From Orientallactaga sibirica (taxonomy: Eukaryota > Chordata > Mammalia > Rodentia > Dipodidae), in NCBI GenBank assembly GCA_036365145.1, contig JAEOAD010001943.1, positions 1-64,000 on the forward strand: a stretch of DNA of 64,000 bases. The letters are read 5' to 3'. Position numbers and translations under genes: made by a program. The notes under the pieces are model-generated. The model did no database searches, was not told the origin of the DNA, and worked only from the letters and a program-made list of their open reading frames with translations. Shown here piece after piece: positions 59,763-64,000 of the stretch (position 1 is its first letter; each line of letters begins with the position of its first letter).

Positions 59763-61388
59763 GATGGTTGAGTGCAGCAAGTTCAAACTTTCCTTGTTAA
59801 TGTAATCTAAAAAGATGGCCAAGTTTGCAGATTCACCTCATTTGTAAGGTACTTTGTTGAGAAAACAAACATCTTCATTGCCGAACGTTATACTGTGTGA
59901 AATAAGGTCATTCGGTTCTAGGAATCACTTGCTTTCCCACAAAGAAGGTTGAGTGCAGCAAGTTCAAACTTTCCTTGTTAATGTAATCTAAAAAGGTGCA
60001 CAACTTAGTAGATTGGCCTCATTTCTAAAGTAGTTTGTTTAGAAAACAAACATCTTCATTACCGAACACTGTACTATGTGAAATAAGCTAGTTCCGTTCT
60101 AGGAATCACTTGCTTTCCTACGAAGAAGGTTGAGTGCAGCAAGTTCAAACTTTCCTAGTTTGTGTAATCTAACAAGATGTACAAGTTAGTGGATTCACCT
60201 CATTTCTAAAGTAGTTTCTTTTAAAAGAAACATCTTCAGTACCGGACATTGTACTGTGTGAATTAAGTGAATTCGCTTCTAGGAATCAGTTTAATTTCTA
60301 CGAAGATGGTTGAGTGCAGCAAGTTCAAACTTTCCTTGTTAATGTTATCTAAACAGATGGCCAAGTTAGTAGACTCGCCTCATTTGTAAAGCAGTTTGTT
60401 GAGAAAACAAACATCTTCTTTGCCAAACATTGTAATGTGTGAAATAAGCTCATTCGGTTCTAGGAATCAGTTGCTTTCCTACAAAGAAGGTGGAGTGCAG
60501 CAAGTTCAAACTTTCCTTGTTAATGTAATCTAAAAAGGTGCACAACTTAGTATATTGGACTCATTTCTAAAGTAGTTTGTTTAGAAAACAAACATCATCA
60601 TTACCGAATACTGTACTACGTGAAATAAGCTAGTTCTGTTCTAGGAATCACTTGCTTTCCTACGAAGAAGATTGAGTGCAGCAAGTTCAAACTTTCCTAG
60701 TTTGTGTAATCTAACAAGATGTACAAGTTAGTGGATTCACCTCATTTCCAAAGTGGTTTCTTTAGAAAACAACCATCTTCAGTACCAAACACTGTACTGT
60801 GTGAAATAAGTTAATTCGGTTCTAGGAATCAGTTTCCTTTCTACGAAGATGGTTGAGTGCAGCAAGTTCAAACTTTCCTTGTTAATGTTATCTAAAAGGA
60901 TGGCCAAGTTAGTAGATTCGCCTCATTTGTAAAGTAGTTTGTGGAGAAAACAAACATCTTCATTGCCGAACATTGTACTGTGTGAAATAAGCTCATTCGG
61001 TTCTAGGAATCAGTTGCTTTCCTATAAAGAAGGTTAAGTGCAGCAAGTTCGAACTTTCCTTGTTAATGTAATCTGAAAAGATGCACAACTTAGTAGATTG
61101 GCCTCATTTCTAAAGTAGTTTGTTTAGAAAACAAACATCTTCATTACCGAACACTGTCCTATGTAAAATGAGCTAGTTCGGTTCTAGGAATCACTTGCTT
61201 TCCTACGAAGAAGGTTGAGAGCAGCAAGTTCAAACTTTCCGAGTTTGTGTAATCTAACAAGATGTACAAGTTACTGGTTCAAGTCGTTTCTAAAGTGGTT
61301 TCTTTAGAAAACAAACATCTTCAGTACTGAGCACTGTACTGTGTGAAATAAGTTAATTCGGTTCTAGGAATCAGTTTCCTTTCTACGA
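59763..61388 (+). repeat. Trimeric higher-order repeat, beta-alpha-gamma x3
   Basis: Beta anchors fall at 59763, 60305, 60848 and 61389, giving units of 542, 543 and 541 bp. Each unit runs GATGGCCAAG (beta), then GGTGCACAAC or GATGCACAAC (alpha), then CTAGTTTGTG...GATGTACAAG (gamma). The same order recurs less cleanly elsewhere (for example 30.9-31.4 kb). It looks like the basic higher-order unit from which longer ones were built. Confidence 0.9.
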
Positions 61389-64000
61389 AATGGTTGAGTG
61401 CAGCAAGTTCAAACTTTCCTTGTTAATGTAATCTAAAAAGATGGCCAAGTTAGCAGATTCACATCATTTGTAAGGTAGTTTGTTGAGAAAATTAACATCT
61501 TCATTCCCGAGCATTGTACTGTGTGAAATAACTCATTCGGTTCTAGGAATCACTTGCTTTCCTACAAAGAAGGTTGAGTGCAGCAAGTTCAAACTTTCCT
61601 TGTTAATGTAATGTAAAAAGATGCACAACTTAGTAGATTGGACTCATTTCTAAAGTAGTTTCTTTTGAAAAGAAACATCTTCAGTACCGAACACTGTACT
61701 GTGTGAAATGAGTTAATTCACTTCTAGGAATCAGTTTAATTTCTACGAAGAAGGTTGAGTGCAGCAAGTTCAAACTTTCCTTTTTCATGTAATCTAAAAA
61801 GATGGCCAAGTTAGAAGATTCGCCTCATTTGTAAAGTACTTTCTTGAGAAAACAAACATCTTCACTGCCGAACATTGTACTGTGTGAGATAAGCTCATTC
61901 GAATCTAGGTATCAGTTGCTTTCCTATAAAGAAGGTTGAGTGCAGCAAGTTCAAACTTTCCTTGTTAATGTAATCTGAAAAGATGCACAACTTTGTAGAT
62001 TTGCCTCATTTCTAAAGTAGTTTGTTTCGAACACAAACATCTTCATTAACGAACACTGTACTATGTGAAATGAGCCAGTTCGGTTCTAGGAATCACTTGT
62101 TTTCCTACGAAGAAGGTTCAGTGGAGCAAGTTCAAACTTTCCTAGTTTGTGTAATCTAACAAGATATACAAGTTAGTGGTTTCGTGTCGTTTCTAAAGTA
62201 GTTTCTTTGGAAAACAAACATCTTCAGTAGTGAGCACTTTACTGTGTGAAATAAGTTAATTCGGTTCTAGGAATCAGTTTCCTTTCTACGAAGATGGTTG
62301 ACTGCAGCAAGTTGACACTTTCCTTGTTAATGTAATCTAAAAAGATGGCCAAGTTAGCAGACTCACATAATTTGTAAGGTAGTTTGTTGAGAAAATTAAC
62401 ATCTTTATTTCCGAACATTGTACTGTGTGAAATAAGCTCATTCGGTTCTAGGAAGAACTTGCTTTCCTACAAAGAAGGTTGAGTGCAGCAAGTTCAAACT
62501 TTCCTTGTTAATGTAATCTAAAAGGATGCACAACTTAGTATATTGGCCTCATTTTTAAAGTAGTTTGTTTATAAAACAAACATCTTCATTACCGAACACT
62601 GTACTATGTGAAATCAGCTACTTCCGTTCTAGGAATCACTTGCTTTCCTACGAAGAAGGTTGAGTGCAGCAAGTTCAAACTTTCCTAGTTTGTGTAATCT
62701 AACAAGATGTACAATTAGTGGATTCGCCTCATTTCTAAATTAGTTTCTTTAGAAAACAAACATCTTCAGTACCGAACACTGTACTGTGTGAAATAAGTTA
62801 ATTCGGTTCTAGGAATCAGTTTCCTTTATACGAAGATGGTTGAGTTTAGCAAGTTCAAACTTTCCTTGTTAATGTAATCTAAAAAGATGTCCAAGTTAGT
62901 AGATTGGTCTCATTTCTAATGTAGTTTCTTTAGAAAACAAACCTTCATTGCCAAACTTTGTAGTGTGTGAAATGAGCTAATTCGTTTCTAGGAAACAGTT
63001 TACGTTCTACGAAGATGGTTGAGTTTAGCAAGTTCAAATTTTCCTTGTTAATGTGATCTAAAAAGATGTCCAAATTAGTAGATTTGCCTCATTGGTAAAG
63101 TAGTTTGTTGAGAAAACAAACATCTTCATTGCCGAACATTGTACTGTGTGAAAAAAGCTAATTTAGGTCTAGAATACAGTTGCTTTCCTACAAAGAAGTT
63201 TGAGTGCAGCCAGTTCAAGCTTTCCTTGTTAATGTAATCTAACAAGATGCACAACGTAGTAGATTGGCCTCATTTCTAAAGTAGTTTCTTTCGAAAAGAA
63301 ACATCTTCAGTACCGAACAATGTACTGTGTGAAATAAGTTATTTCGCTTCTAGGAATCAGTTTAATTTCTACGAAGATGGTTGAGGGCAGAAAGTTCAAA
63401 CTTTCCTTGTTAATGTAATCTGAAAGTATGGCCAAGTTAGTAGATTCACCTCATTTGTAAAGTAGTTTGTTGAGAAAACAAACATCTTCATTGCCGAACA
63501 TTGCACTGTGTGAAATAAGCTCATTCGGTTGTAGGAATCATTTGCTCTCCTTCAAAGAAGGTTGAGTGCAGCAAGTTCAAACTTTCCTTGTTAATGTAAT
63601 CTAAAGAGATGGCCAAGTTACTAGATTCGCCTCATTTGTAAAGTAGTTTCTTTAGAAAAGAAACATCTTCAGTACCGAACACTGTACTGCGTGAAATAAG
63701 TTAATTCGCTTCTAGGAATCGGTTTAATTTCTACGAAGAAAGTTGATTGCAGCAATTTCAAAGTTTCCTAGGTTGTGTATTCTAACAAGATCTACAAGTT
63801 AGTGGATTCGCCTCATTTCTAAAGTTGTTTCTTTAGAAAAGAAACATCTTCAGTAACGAACACTGTACTGTGTGAAATAAGTTAATTCGGTTCTAGGAAT
63901 CTGTTTCCTTTTACGAAGGTGGTTGAGTTTAGCAAGTTCAAACTTTCCTTGTTAATGTAATCTAAAAAGATGTCCAAGTTAGGAAATTTGTCTCATTTCT
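61389..64000 (+). repeat. Satellite subarray to right edge of window
   Basis: Beta-alpha-gamma order continues with one skipped gamma (beta-alpha-beta at about 61.4-61.9 kb). A delta-epsilon-alpha' cassette lies at about 62.84-63.37 kb, and a further delta unit starts near 63.92 kb. The array continues past the window end. No gene is present. Confidence 0.88.

Larger units (their letters stand above)
1..64000 (+). repeat. Tandem satellite DNA array, ~180-181 bp monomer, whole window
   Basis: Seen: the anchor word GGTTGAG (mostly followed by TGCAGCAAG) recurs about every 180 bases from position 8 to the end, always on this strand, about 354 times. Spacing is usually 178-183 bp, with modes at 180 and 181. 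Between anchors, words such as TTTCCTTGTTAATG or TTTCCTAGTTTGTG, CCTCATTTCTAAAGTAGTTT, AAACATCTTC, TGTACTGTGTGAAATAAG and TCTAGGAATCA keep the same order. No unique sequence, transposon or orientation switch interrupts the array, and every gene-free stretch is filled by it. Known: long head-to-tail arrays of nucleosome-length monomers with higher-order repeats are typical of eukaryotic centromeric or pericentromeric heterochromatin. Inferred: this is probably a centromeric satellite, most likely from a plant. Species and CENH3 occupancy cannot be read from the sequence. Only the array assignment is near certain. Confidence 0.98.

Noticed and set aside
1..64000. CENP-B box in the monomer
   Set aside because: I found no word with the conserved TTCG...CGGG spacing. 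TTCGG and TTCGCC words occur but lack the rest of the motif.
1..64000. Identification as the Arabidopsis 178-bp centromere repeat
   Set aside because: A few 10-11-base words look alike from memory, but their spacing in the unit differs and most of the monomer does not match. Family or species cannot be asserted without a database search.

Overview
The window is one uninterrupted block of tandemly repeated satellite DNA. A monomer of about 180-181 bp repeats roughly 354 times, always in the same orientation, from base 1 to base 64000. I see no gene, RNA gene, transposon, microsatellite block or unique-sequence gap. The array runs off both ends of the window. The DNA is AT-rich by eye. Scale, monomer length and nested higher-order organisation are those of a eukaryotic centromeric or pericentromeric satellite. 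A nucleosome-length monomer near 180 bp is common in plants, but animal satellites of similar length exist. A few short words (for example a TTTCCTTGTTA word and an AAGAAGGTTG word) recall the Arabidopsis 178-bp centromere repeat as I remember it, but their spacing differs. Brassicaceae is therefore only a weak guess, and the species is unidentified.

Monomers fall into recurring subtypes, recognised mainly by the stretch about 50 bp after the GGTTGAGTGCAGCAAG word: alpha (GATGCACAACTTAGTAGATT), beta (GATGGCCAAGTTAGTAGATT), gamma (CTAGTTTGTG ... GATGTACAAGTTAGTG), and the delta/epsilon pair (GAGTTTAGCAAG ... GATGTCCAAG, epsilon with CTCATTGG). The common order is beta-alpha-gamma, often extended by a delta-epsilon-alpha' cassette.

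Layout: 1-5287 is a mixed array containing a homogenised patch (about 2700-3480) and a monomer with an internal 40-bp duplication. 5288-7058 has a long-range relative at 51488-53621, including a shared 149-bp deleted monomer. A six-monomer block near 7.27-8.38 kb recurs at 9.44-10.56 and 16.25-17.37 kb. 9230-13022 and 16042-19834 are a dispersed 6.81-kb-offset duplication. Between them, 13023-15677 is an extremely uniform block containing a 123-bp deleted monomer. 19835-26513 is a diverse array. 26514-28168 and 28169-29809 are a tandem nine-monomer duplication. 29810-33419 is diverse. 33420-46076 holds three copies of a 24-monomer higher-order repeat (about 4.34 kb), the middle copy having lost exactly two monomers. 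46970-49497 holds two copies of a seven-monomer, 1264-bp repeat, with a third 9001 bp further on (57598-58861). 59763-61388 is a clean run of three beta-alpha-gamma trimers (541-543 bp each). The remainder is diverse array.

Nothing encodes a protein system. The interest lies in array architecture: nested higher-order repeats, monomer-register deletions, two dyad-symmetric elements per monomer with partly compensating arm changes, and patches where divergence between duplicates concentrates at CG dinucleotides and drifts towards the array consensus. That last pattern could be biology (gene conversion, 5-methylcytosine decay) or a consensus or base-calling artefact. Coordinates were obtained by reading anchors by eye and may be off by a few bases.
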